Assembly: GCF_002865645.1 (NCBI RefSeq)
Contig: NW_020194559.1
Span: 434,001-498,000, forward strand
DNA length: 64,000 bases
From: Hyaloscypha bicolor E
Taxonomy: Eukaryota; Ascomycota; Leotiomycetes; Helotiales; Hyaloscyphaceae
Direction of reading: 5' to 3'
Both the position numbers and the translations under genes were made by a program. The notes beneath the pieces were generated by a model. The model had not been told where the DNA came from, did no database searches, and was given only the letters and a program-made list of their open reading frames with translations. Below, in pieces: positions 24,668-36,415 of this stretch (position 1 is its first letter; the number at the start of each line of letters is the position of its first letter).

Positions 24668-25236
24668 CCCGGCGGCTGGGGGATGATCCATCGGCAGCTG
24701 AACGACCGCATGGGGCCAATGACTGAACATTAAACGTCGCGAACCGCCTTTCCTCTTCCAATAGGACTTATCGATCACATATCATTTTTGAGTTCACTAT
24801 ACTGATTTCTCTCATTCTTTTGGAACGCCGTACAGCATTACTCTGAGTCGCCTCGTCACTTTCCTCCAATAATTCACGGTTCCAGAGACCTCGCTGCTCC
24901 TGATGTCTTCGAGCGAGCCATCAACCATCCGCCATCATGCAATCTCGCCCTTTTATCTTTGCAGATGATGAATCTCCTGCACTCCTCAGCCTCAGATTTC
25001 TCGATTCGCCACCTTGCAAGCCATTACACCGCATACCAATTAGGAGTTGTAATATCAGGTCTCTACCGTTGGTAACACGTGATCCGCTCGTCACCACAAA
25101 GGTTGCGCTGTTTGAACTGAGAACTGCTTCAACTATATATCAACACATCTTGTTGTCAATCTAATCCTTGGCCCGAAGACATTCTTCTCGGTTGCATATC
25201 TAAACACCAACACCAGACAATACATCGAAAAGAAAT
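24668..25236 (+). promoter_or_regulatory. Promoter and leader of the DUF3638-family gene
   Basis: This is normal-composition sequence between the MITE and the start codon. CCAAT-type motifs occur at about 24716 and 24759 (GGCCAATGAC and TTCCAATAGG). The last 100 bases are pyrimidine- and adenine-rich as in fungal leaders and end in AAAGAAATATGG at the start. A 75-codon frame at 24937-25164 begins with ATG but shows no protein-like conservation and would be an upstream open frame if transcribed. Confidence 0.4.
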
Positions 25237-28200
25237 ATGGCGGAAGCTCAAGCCTTGCCTTATATCATCAACCACGTCTTCCTCCCCCCAAAGTTACCTC
25301 AGGAAGACGATAGCGGAGTCGACAAGGATTCTGCACTGATACTGGAATGTGAGGCAGCTTTGAAATCGTTTCAAGCTCACCTCCCATCCCACGAGTGTCG
25401 AAGATGGGCTGCTTGCACCAGGATGCTGAGGAAGATGCTCGAGCTGAGGGACCCATCTGGAGACATGATACCTGGAAAAGTAGAAGCAACACTGGAATCG
25501 ATGGCTGATCAAGGTATTTGCAGTAGAGCTCGAGAGAATTTCCACTCACCTAATAATTTACCAGATGTTCTCGCTGTTCATATTCGTGGTCAGAATGCAG
25601 GCCTCGTGGTCCGAAAATTGGGGGAGCAATTTTCCTTCGAGTCCTTCGAACTGTCTCCAACGACCCAGGCTGTCATGGCGACGAAAGGGCGGCTCAAGCG
25701 TTGTTTCCCCGGCCCAGCCATCGCAATAAGCCAGGAAAGGATGGTGGATTACTTCTTTCGCGAAGCGCTCGCCCAGTTGCTAACGCGTTTGGATGTCGAC
25801 ACACCACAGGAAGCATGGCCAGTGGTATCAAAAGCACAGTCGCAGTCCATCGAGGTTCGAGACACGGTTCATCCAAAATTCGTTATAGAGATGCTTACCG
25901 GTATCCTCCGCGGTATTGGACAGTCGTTTGACGTGCTTCGTATTTACAAGCACACACGCGATGATGTCTTGTGGAATAGGGCACTCAAACCTTGGCGTAG
26001 GTCCCCCCTCTGGCTGCTGCTTCGCGTTGCACTGCAGACCAGCCTTGCAACGCGCGAAGACGGTGATCATATGTGGTACAAATCATTCATGGTCTTTTTC
26101 ATGGCTCGCATCCTGCAGCGGTCTTTGCAGGCTTCTCTGCCGAGCGATCTGCTCTTTATAATGGCGGCAAAGATTAGTCGCCGGACACTAAAACTCGCTC
26201 TGGGAGATGAACCGTCATGGATGCAGGATATCCACAGCTCGATTGAAGCTTCCCATCGAGAACTGGCTACTAGATGGAGCAGTATAGAGCAGAATCCGGA
26301 TCCTTTCAGGACACAAGAAGGCTGGAACTCCTCAGCAATGTCTTTCTGTCAAGATACTGGGTTGAGTCTTTTAAAGCTGCGTCCGTATCTGCAGACTATC
26401 GCAACCCGTAAGACAGCGCCAGGAGGCCATGACAATTTTACGTCTGGCTGCCGCCAACGCATCAAGCAGTGCAGCTCAAGCTTTCCGGAACTCGACCACT
26501 TAGAGGTAGAGGTTGACACACGTCTAGGCCTCGCAGATCTGGAACTGTGGGTGCAAGACTGCCTTGCCGGCTGGCTGGATGTGAATCTGGACTCCCAACA
26601 TGCCTGCACGCTTCTGGCTGAGTTGATCGAAAAGTACACGAAAGTTGCGGGTTCTACTTATGCAGGCAATCCGGAAGCCCTCTCATTAATGTTACTTACT
26701 TCGATGGATCTTTGGGTCGCCCTAGATAAGTGTGCTATTCGTCATTACCCCCTATTGCGCAAATATAACCCAGAGTTTCCGCCATCACTATTCGATCCAT
26801 TGTTGCTACCCAAGAGGCCTCAAATGGAGCGGCTGAGCAGCGTGGAGCAGTATCTGCGTCAGAGAAGGAATCAGGCGACACCAGGATTTCCCTCCATCTT
26901 CCACGGTGTCAACACGACAACAAGTTTTGCTGTTCAATACTTTGAACAGTCCCATCGCCATCAAGTGTTGCGCCAGAGAATTGAGCTTGCAGCCCAGGCA
27001 GAACGGGATCGCAAAAGGAGCGAATTAGGGAAAATGCGTCAGAAATATCAAGAGCTCATGCGGGATTCTAATGCCAGGACTTGCGATTATGAGAGACATT
27101 GGGAGCGACACCGTCAAGTGTCTCGACACAGCCCCAATTGCCAAAAATGCCAGTTGAAGTCGACTGCCAACAGTCTCCAGATCACCGTTCACGAGTGGCC
27201 ACTTCCACTGGGAGAATTGGCGGTGAAGACAGCTGTGTTCGAGCTCGAAGTGCCAACGCCGATAGCCAAATGGCGAGATGCAACGTACGGTCTCCTTGTC
27301 GATATTTTCTCACCAGCTCAACCCCGCTCCCAGCGAAGCAGCAAGGAGAAAGTATACTGCATGAATGACTTTAATGGCTTAAAGAAATACTTCAAATCTC
27401 AACCTGCAAGACTCCAGCTGGCATCCACAGCGAAGCCGTTCATTGTGGCGCATTACGGCAGCAAGTCTGTGCCCCAGGCCACAGAAGAGAGTATTTGTGT
27501 GAATAATGGTCTGGTTTATTCGATGTATGATTCGAAGTCGAGACAGTGGACGAAAGATCTGCTTGGTCGATGCGATGTCCAGAGAATTTGTACGTTCCAG
27601 CTCCCGCCTGGACCGTATCGGAAGCTGCAGTTCGCACTAGATGGGACAACACACACATCTAATGAAGTTCTTGCTAAGCAGTCTGAGTGTCCGAGGTCGC
27701 TAAATCTTCATGAGTTCTACGCTTTTGCAACTTTGCGATCTGGGAATCGGCTTCAATGGCGCAATATGGCGCGTGAGCTTGTCCCTCGTGTCCTTACCTT
27801 TAGCTCTGAAGAGACGTACATGTTGGTAGTTCAGGCGGCCTGGCAGGTTGGCCCGTCTGGAGGAGGGCAGCCTTGTCGAGAGTCGCACATAGATTTGGAA
27901 GAAGAAGAATTCGGAATGTCACTCCTATTGGTGCTGGAGGAAGCCCTTGGGGCCGTCGAAGGGAATTGGCAAGGCGCGGGAGCAGTTCGCACTTTCATCG
28001 CTCTCGCAGCTCGACTGCTCTCCCTGTCCCCATTTGGAAAGGTCCACAATCGGTGCTTCCTCCTCCTGAGGCGAGCACGTGAAGTGACATTGCGGTGGAC
28101 TCGAGAAGTGGGTCGGCTCCTTCATGGGAGTGAAGACGCAGAGGAATCAAAGACCCTAAATATCCGAGTTCTCGAAATGGCCTTGACTTGCCATGGCACT

Positions 28201-31200
28201 TTCAATGTCGATCGATGTCACGTCTCGGAAATGTTGAGTTCAGTCGAGGACATCGCAGCCATTACCGAATGCTCTATCACTGTGCACGATCGTTGCCCCG
28301 CCGTGACAGAAAACCTGCCACAAGCTGTAAAAACTCTGCTGCAAGGGTTCATGAGGCTCTCTCAGCTCTTAGAACCAGCTCTCCGGGAAAGAATTCTGAC
28401 AGATCGGCGAAGCATCGATCCCACGGTGCATCAACTCTGGGCGGGATATCGTCCAGGGAGTCTTTGGACAGCCTTGAAAAGCCCAAGCCAAAGGTGGCTA
28501 GTGACTCGAACAACTAGTGAAGGAGGCTACTCTCCGGTAAGTGTACACTACAACACCTTGGATGGAAGCCTGCTGGTCAAAGGCATACCTCTCGCGAGGC
28601 TCCCTCGGCCTTATGAGTTCCATACAACCTACTGTCGACTTTTCGGCGAGGTATGATATTTGCACTTGCAATTGCATGCCGTAGAGCTTACCTTTATAAC
28701 CCAATAGAAAGTTCTAGATGTCGTCCCATCCACGATGAGTGGAATGGATTTCGAGACGCGGAATGAGCTTTGCGGTCAGCAGGTACTTCGGAATCCCTTC
28801 CATCCCTGGCGTCCTAGAAGCAGAGGTACTGATTTCATTTTAGGTTCACTTTGCAATGTACGGTTCAGAGCTCATTATCCGGACTCGAAGACAAGAGCAA
28901 GTCTGTGAGGTGCTTCCCTTGCACTCGTTGCAGGGTGATTTCCCGCGGGCTCTCGTGCAAGACTACGCACATTGGTTTGAAGTAAGCACCGGATCGGTTG
29001 AGTGGCGCCCGTTGACGCGTATGTGGATACATTCGCCAGACAATTGGCAGATGCGGGCTGATAATCACGGGATGTTCGTTCTGAGCCACGGCACAAAAGC
29101 ACTTGTAGACCTTCGCAGTCCCACGGCCAAAAGCATCTCACGCGTCCTAAGCCCGCTGGAACATGCAACCCATATCCATATAATCCTGAACCACGAAACG
29201 GGAGCGCTAGAGGTACAGTTACCGCGATTAAAGCTTGACTTTCATCTAAAGGGTTGCGGAAGCTTGCTTGAGTCGAAGCAATTCCGGGGAACGGTGGTGG
29301 ACGAACGGCAGTCTTTTGGTACATTGACGGGGCTGGTGAACAAGCTTGTTTTGCGTGAGATTGAAAGGCCTTCTCGGTCCGTTATTATCCCACACGGCAA
29401 GGTCTCCTTCCTGCCAGATGGCTATCACGTCCGGGTTATGATTGATACAGCTGCTGCCATTCACGTCAAGTATCACTCCTACTCCATTGATAGTCAACTC
29501 GGACGACTCGTCGACAACGGTAGCCTTCAGAGCAGACTCTTCCGGTTATATCTCCACGCAACAACGGCACACTGTCTGATCGATCAGCTCACTGGGAGGA
29601 CAGGCACCGAGGAAGCGCTCGATGGTCTCGCAGGCGCAGCCACTCGATCTTTTGTCAAGCTCGAACCTGCGGATGTTGAGCTTCTGGAAATGCTTACGCG
29701 GTTAACTCCGCGGCGTCAGTACTACCCAGATTATCTGCGGGTGATGCAGCAAGTGGAGTGGGAGAAGCTGTCTCCCCTCTCTCAGCATTGCGCTTTCTAT
29801 CAACAAGTGAGATCAGTCTTGAATCAAGCCAAGTTGTTTCATGTCTTCCAGGAACAACCCGCACAGCTGCTTATTTCGGATACAAGCGGCGAGCAAGACC
29901 TGCTTGAAAGGGCTGCTATTCGCGATTCTTCGTTCCAAGTGCATGGCTTCGGTGCAGAGTCTTATACGACGGACTACGACATCGTCTACGCCTCCCGAGA
30001 TCAGGTCCTTGATAGCACCCGAGAACTTCAAACTTGTCGCACTGCGAAGCTTGTCGATGACTGGTCTACGAACCTCGTGGTCCACTCGCAATTACTCTCC
30101 GAGGTAGAATCGTGGGGTGAACCGATCCGTGGCCCTGGATATGAAGATGACTTAACAGTGGGCTTCGACCTCAAATGGCTCGATGCTCCAGCCGAATTTC
30201 TTCCCGACCACTTGTGCACCCTCCAGCACATATTCTCCCGGAGCGTGGTTAAATGGGACAAGTACAAGATTATGATCTTGCTGTCAACTTTATCGTACTC
30301 AAGACACGCAAAGCAGGAACTTGTTCAGACCCTCCTGGCCTTTGCGACCACCCCTAGACTTCGCGCTCTACAGCCACCTAGCTATGCAGTGTTTCAGCTT
30401 TCGGAGGGCTACAGGCCAGTGCGAGAAACATTAGTTAGCGTGGCAGAAGGACACGTCCGGCAATTTTACGAATGCCCTGAGTGCAACTTGCCAAGACTTC
30501 CTGATGAGGATTACTACCTGGCCGATGAGCGCCGAAGGGATCAACATTGCATAGCGAAGGAGGAGCAGATCAGAATGTTTGTGAATGATCTTATATTGCA
30601 GTGGCCTGAAGCCGATATCTCTACTCCTTCAGACGTCAATCACAGCACATACATCTCGGTGGACGCGGCAACTAGAAGTGCGCGTACCTGCTTCCAGAGC
30701 TGGCACCGGAATGCCCACTTCAAAGAATACATCGAGCAGGCACAAATTACCCTGAGCGCGTTACCTACTTGGCATAAAAACCTGGAGGGGTATTCCTTTT
30801 CCTTGCCTTTTAATGGGTACATTTCTAGGCGAGCACATGTTACTTTCGACGACCTCACAAGAAATCCTGCTCCGGGTCTCCCTCCTGCCGATAAAGGGGC
30901 CTTTGATACATGGATTTTCTGTGACGACAAAGGAAATGCCGATCATAGCAAACTCAAACAGCTACTGGCTCGTGTTTCTTCTCGATGCTCCTCTGGCCAT
31001 GAAGAGCGATACGCCGGAGATCTGCTCAAGAGTTTTGAAGCGTTGGGTGAAGAGACATCCGTGGAGCTGAAACCACCAGCGGGGTTATCTAGGCGGTTGA
31101 GATCATATTTGAAGCAAGCTCAGCGCCATGTAGATGACGTCTATGGGACGATTTGTAGCCATTTGCAGACTGGCAGTTGGAATACCGTCAGGGAGGCACG

Positions 31201-34200
31201 CATGCTGCCACGCGTATCCAAAACCTCGATCCTCTCACACTTGGCAAGCGACAAGGTAGACGCTCTCCCACCACTCTGGAAAATGTCAATTGTACAGTAC
31301 GGACTCGCAATTACAACCCTTCAACGTGCAGAGCGTCTTCTTGCGTCTGCTGGTAACATGGCTGAGCTCTTAGGCGAACTCAAGAATCCTGGCCATCGAG
31401 ACTGGGATCCGCTGGACTTCCCTCAATGGCTCCTTCTGGAAATCGAAAACAACATCTTGATACGTCAGGACCAAGCTCAGATTTCGCGAGAAATGATGTC
31501 GCCATCTTCGGGATCGAATTCTGTCATGCAGCTAAATATGGGGTTGGGGAAGTCGTCTGTTATCGTTCCCATAGCTGCCGCAGCTCTCGCAGACAAGACA
31601 CAGCTTGTTAGGATTGTCGTTCTCAAACCCCTGGCAATGCAGATGTTCCAGTTATTGAGGAAGAAGCTTGGTGGCCTGCTGAACCGGCGCGTCTTCTACA
31701 TGCCAATCTCGCGGTCTCTGAACTTGGATATACCCCAAGCGCTTCAGATCCGTGATTTGCTCGAAGAGTGCATGCGTGCCGGTGGCATAATTCTCGTACA
31801 GCCAGAACATATCCTCTCCTTCGAGCTGATGGGTTTCGAACGACTCCTGTCTGGCAACTCAGAACTGGGCAACATCTTGATTCGGACACAAGAGTGGCTC
31901 CGAGAACATTCGCGTGACATCCTCGACGAGAGCGACGAGATCCTAAGTGTGCGATTCGAGCTGATCTACACAATGGGAATGCAACGCGCTATTGAGTTCA
32001 GTCCAGATCGTTGGGCCATCATCCAGTACGTCCTAAGGCTCTTAGGCCGCTGTGCGCACCAGGTACTTGACTTGTTCCCCCATGGCTTGGAAGTGATCCT
32101 CGCACAGCCTGGGAGCTTCCCCAGAGTCCGAATCCTCGAGGCCCGAGCCGGTGATGTACTACTAAGAATGGTGGCGCGTCAGGTATGTGATAATGGCGTC
32201 CCTGGTCTGCCTGTATGGAGCCTTCCCCGGAGCATTCGAAGTGCTTTATTCGAATTTCTCATCGACCCGACGTGGAGCGCAACTGCCACACAATCGCTAC
32301 AGAAATTCGCAGCAGGTTCGGAGCCAGTGGAGAAAGGCCTCCTTCTTTTGAAGGGCCTATTCGCTATAGGGGTCCTCAAGTTTTGCCTGGCGCAAAAACG
32401 GTGGCGCGTCCACTATGGTCTTGATCCTTCGCGGACAATGCTTGCAGTTCCATATCATGCAAAGGATAGTCCAGCACCACGAGCCGAGTTCAGTCACCCT
32501 GATGCTACTATTGTTCTGACTTGCCTATCGTACTATTACGGTGGTCTCTCAGACCAACAGATACATGCTAGTTTTGAAGCGCTACTACAGTCCGACCACG
32601 CCGCAGAAGAATACGCATATTGGGTGCAAGATGCTCCACAGCTTCCGATGGCATTTAGGCAATTACCTGGGATTAACCTCAGCAATACGGGGCAGTGCTG
32701 CCGAGAAGTGTTTCCGCCATTACGATTCGCCATAAGGGTCGTCAATTTCTACATGTCAAACATTGTTTTCCCGACAGAGATGAAGGAGTTTCCTCACAAG
32801 CTGTCGTCATCCGGCTGGGACATCGCGCGAGAAAAGGGACATCCCACTACGGGCTTTAGCGGAACGAATGACAGTAGATATATCTTGCCATTATCCATTA
32901 GCCAGTGTGATCTACCGCCGCAGCTCTCGACAAACGCCGCAGTACTGGATTGCCTACTAAGGCGTGAGAATTCTGTCGTAGATATCTGTCAGGCTTCTGG
33001 CACAGGAGCTCTCGACGCCGAAGTGCTGGTAAGGATGGCTTCGACATTAGATCCTCCGGTCCGCGTCATCCTCGATGTTGGGGCGCAGGTGCTAGAGCTC
33101 CAGAACGAGGAGATGGCTCGTATATGGCTCTCAAGCGTGCCCGATTCCGGAGCGCAGGCAGCAATATTCTTTAATGTCCGTAACGATATTTGCGTCTTGA
33201 GCCGTGATGGAACGTCGGAGCCGTTACAGGTATCGCCCTTCTCAAAGCAACTGGACCAATGCCTGGTTTACCTTGACGAAGCCCACACGAGAGGGACAGA
33301 CCTCAGAATGCCGGAGAACTATCGAGCCATCGTGACGCTGGGCCCTGGTCTTACCAAGGACCGACTCGTGCAAGGTAACTCCAGATAGCAGAATTCCTCG
33401 TTTCACGCTGATTGTTGATAGCTTGTATGCGGATGCGAAAACTCGGGAAGGGGCAGTCTGTCGTATTTTGCAGCTCGATGGAGGTTCACCGGCAGATCCT
33501 TGAATCCAGTGGCAGAAGCCACGGCATAATTGAGGTAGCCGATGTATTGCAATGGTGCATCGCAGGCACCTGCTCCCACGCGAGGAAAAGCATCGCGTTA
33601 TGGGCAACACAGGGGTTGCGACACCAGCGCCGCCATGCAGCATGCTCACTGCCATTGGTAAACGCAGAGGGGCGGGTTTCGGGATACCTAGCTAAATACC
33701 TGCTTGAGAGAGAGGCGCAAAGTCTTCAAGAGAGATACGGGAATGGGGGGCCACAGCATGAGGAGCAGATCCTATTGCATAACGTGATGGAGGAACCACT
33801 CATGGGACGTAAGCAACAACTGGCGGACATCCGAGTCAAGTGCCGAGAATTTGATATTGCATCGTTCAATACGGCAGCTCTGCATGAGGAACAGGAGCGA
33901 GAGCTCTCTCCAGAGAACGAACGGGAGCAGCAGGTTGAGCTCCCAGCAGCGTTAACACCTCGGATACACTACGTCCATCCTGATGTCCGGCTCTTTATTA
34001 GACATGGTGTCTTTGAGCGGTCTTCGGACGCTTTTCGACCGGCTTTTGATACTCTTCGCAACACCACTGCACTCAACTACTACGAATCAACATGGCCAGA
34101 AGATTTAGTTGTCACAACAGACTTCGCCCAAACAGTTCAAGCTTCGGATGAACAACTCCTAGATTCTTATTTAAGGCCGGTTCATTGGATGGTAAGCTGC

Positions 34201-34707
34201 AAAAGCGGAGATACGATCAATTATGTGGTGCTGAGCCCGCTCGAGGCTCACGAACTCCTGCCCTGTATTCGCAAGCACCAGCACGTGATCTTGCACGTGT
34301 ATTCCCCACGCCTCAATGTTTCTGCGCGGACGTTGGAGGACCTCTCCTTTTGCGCTATTCCGGCCATCCCCGAATCCTGGTCAGCCCCCCATATCGTTAG
34401 ACAGCTCAATCTATTCGCCGGTCAGCTGTACATTAGAAATTATGATGAGTATGTATTACTGTGTGGCTTCTTGGGACTCTGCTCTGAACCCCCGGATGAT
34501 CATATTAAGGTCGCACGAGATGGGTTCATCAGCCCACAGGACAGAGCCCTGTCGAACTCTGTCATGCTCCGAGAGTGTCCATTCACAACCAGCCCGGTAG
34601 CCTTTTTGAGGATGATCATGGCCTTAAGGAGAAAAGGGCAGAGTTTTGTGATGTCTCACTTTGGTATGATTCTCAATGGCGAATTGATCGCGAGGGAGCA
34701 ATTTTAG
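25237..34707 (+). CDS. Giant DUF6606/DUF3638/DUF3645-family protein, 3101 residues, four exons
   Basis: Proposed exons are 25237-28650, 28708-28782, 28844-33374 and 33422-34707. They join in frame into 3101 residues, about the usual length of this fungal family. The N terminus carries NHVFLPPKLPQEDD (12-25), the DUF6606 signature. Residues about 570-625 are charged and probably coiled coil, followed by HSPNCQKC (about 630-637). DUF3638 follows with the P-loop-like LNMGLGKSS (K about 2066), then KPLAMQMFQLL and ILDESDEIL (2190s). DUF3645 is seen as CLAQKRWRVHYGLDP to SHPDATIVLTCLSYYYGGL (about 2345-2400). A conserved YLDEAHTRGTDL block (DEAH 2641-2644) and RMRKLGKGQSVVF lie across the exon 3/4 junction. 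These motifs suggest an NTPase or helicase-like core, but the activity is unknown. Usual family members read MGEGKSS; here Glu is Leu. No stop or frameshift is seen despite RIP-mutated surroundings. Confidence 0.9.
28651..28707 (+). other. Intron 1 of the DUF3638-family gene
   Basis: A 57-bp intron with donor GTATGA and acceptor ATAG falls between complete codons (phase 0). Without splicing the frame stops at once (TGA at 28654). Removing it joins RLFGE to KVLDVVPSTMSGMDFETR, which reads as a continuous conserved family segment. Confidence 0.85.
28783..28843 (+). other. Intron 2 of the DUF3638-family gene
   Basis: A 61-bp phase-0 intron with donor GTACTT and acceptor TTTTAG follows the 75-bp exon 2. 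Splicing joins ELCGQQ to VHFAMYGSELIIRTR, restoring the family's HxVHFAL...ELIIRA-type segment. The ATG at 28856 is therefore an internal methionine. Confidence 0.85.
33375..33421 (+). other. Intron 3 of the DUF3638-family gene
   Basis: A 47-bp intron with donor GTAACT and acceptor GATAG interrupts an Ala codon after its first base. Splicing joins LTKDRLVQ to ACMRMRKLGKGQSVVF, an uninterrupted conserved segment; unspliced reading meets a stop at 33386-33388. It is short, but within the range of fungal introns. Confidence 0.85.
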
Positions 34708-34849
34708 GGTGACTCTCATCGGATGACCTTCCGTTGTGGCTTGTTTTTATCCATCCGGAACTCTTTGCTCATCACAATCAATATCAAATATGATTATGTT
34801 CTCAATTAACCTTTCGACAATGCTCCTATACACCTGCTATTATGGTGAG

Positions 34850-35215
34850 TCACTTTCTCGACTGCATTACCATCTGCGGGTTGTATCTCGTCACCACAAA
34901 TCTATATTTGCGTTCTTCTGCAAGAATTCCTGGCACTCTTTTGAGCCGGAGTTCCAACTCGCGATTATCCATGACTGGTGCAATTTTGAGACCAGTACAC
35001 AAGTCTGCAGTAATTGTATATTCGAGCTGGACAATTGAGCTGTATCTCTTTCTCCAGCAATTCTGGATGACTTCGCCAAGAATCATGTTATGTGTGGATG
35101 GAAATTCAAATGTCACGACACCACAAGTAGAAGAAATCTCTGAATATTTTCGGGCTCAACTTGCAATAGCACCCCTAGCTGTATTGCGTTGAAGATCTGG
35201 GTCTTCCAGAGATCG
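34850..35215 (-). pseudogene. Possible frameshifted gene remnant, unknown family
   Basis: A minus-strand frame (34850-35116) reads protein-like, for example ELRLKRVPGILAEERKYRF. Upstream, in another frame (about 35215-35120), lies an equally protein-like segment, VDLWKTQIFNAIQLGVLLQV, ending at a stop near the join. A one- or two-base shift at about 35120 would connect the two. Plus-strand frames also cross the region, so the strand is not certain. I do not recognise the family. It lies just downstream of, and opposite to, the giant gene, and may overlap its 3' untranslated region. Confidence 0.3.
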
Positions 35216-35339
35216 ACGGGCGATCGTCACGTCAGCAAACACCTTTCACTCGAGGGAAGCAAGATTTTGAAGGAAAGAAAGTAACGAATATGTATATTCG
35301 CGCCATAGGCAATTAGATACAAGTTCAAGTTTTGCTGCC

Positions 35340-36097
35340 CAGTGTGGGAAATGAGTAGAGTAGAGTAGAGTAGTGGGGCCTACTCATATTCTACTCAAAT
35401 AAATTTCTCACTACTCATACTCTACTCAATACTCTACTCAACTACTCTAGAATATTCTAGAGTAGTTGAGTAGTATGCACGTGATACTCCACGTGATGTT
35501 ACACGTGACACACTAGCCTAATTAGGTAAGGCTCCGGGGTAGCCCGAGTCTAGCGCTACTGCACTGCCCAATTAAGTAGTGGCAAGGCTTAGTAAGCAAG
35601 CTAGAACCTTAATATATTCATAGGCTTCCTTAGCTATTAAGGGCAAACTCTTCTCTCAAGGTACTCTTATTATTTAAATTATATAATAGACTTAATAAGA
35701 GTACTATTAAGATAATATCTTACTTAAAAAGCTGGGGGTTATTTAAAGACGAATTAGAAGAAGTAAAAGGAGAAGAAAAAAAGCAGGAAAAGAAAGATTT
35801 CGAGGAGGGAAATCTGGTTTTTATAAAAGAAAAGTGGTATTTAAGTAGCCTTATATAAGCTCTAGCTAAAATTATATAGTGCTACTTAATATGTACCTTA
35901 TTTATTTATTAATAATTAAATAAATATCGATTTATTATATTTACGTGACTTGCACGTGACTACTCTTGAGTTACTCTAGAGTAGTACTCTACTCTACTCT
36001 ACTCAAGTACCATATTACGCTACTCAAACTCTACTCTACTCTACTCAAGACTACTCTAGAGTAGCTTGAGTAGCTTGAGTAGTTTTTGCCCACACTG
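35340..36097. mobile_element. hAT-like non-autonomous element with 8-bp target duplication (758 bp)
   Basis: The ends read CAGTGTGGG on the left and CCCACACTG on the right, with A-rich sequence just inside. The exact 8-bp direct repeat TTGCTGCC flanks both sides (35332-35339 and 36098-36105), which is diagnostic for hAT transposition. Both subterminal regions are packed with GAGTA/CTACTC units in both orientations, and several CACGTG words occur near 35480-35515 and 35945. Such short subterminal repeats are known transposase-binding sites in hAT elements. The centre (about 35610-35940) is AT-rich and encodes nothing. An autonomous relative would have to supply the transposase. Confidence 0.88.
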
Positions 36098-36105
36098 TTG
36101 CTGCC

Positions 36106-36415
36106 TCATACCTTATATTGAGCACCATTTTCAAATCCCGGCTGCCCACCGAATCCGAGTCTCAGTTATTTTGGTACTGCCCCTATTAAGATTTTCCCGG
36201 GCCTCCTTAAGAGTATCTTGTCGCGTAATCGGTACATATCTTTGCGTAATATTAGTTTCCGCCGGCAAATGATCTTAACAAGTATTATCTGTCTTTCCTA
36301 CTTGTTTTTTTATGCTTGTTATCTTACCCGTACTTTAGCAAAATTTTATAGCGGGATTTGGTGGGGTAACTTTTGGTTTTCCGCCCGGAGTGATCACGTA
36401 AAAGTAAATCCTTTA
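36106..36415. other. Spacer between hAT-like and mariner-like elements
   Basis: This is mixed-composition sequence without a convincing frame. Two plus-strand open frames cross it, but their residues look random and part of one runs into the hAT-like element. The right portion leads directly to the TA at the left end of the mariner element. It may be the remnant of another repeat. Confidence 0.35.

Noticed and set aside
24937..25164. 75-codon frame before the giant gene
   Set aside because: No recognisable family or splice connection to the main gene was found; it is better explained as leader sequence or a chance upstream frame.
28856..33388. Treating the 1510-codon frame as a separate gene starting at its own ATG
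   Set aside because: Splicing two small introns joins it in frame to the preceding exons and restores conserved family sequence, so it is exon 3 of one gene.
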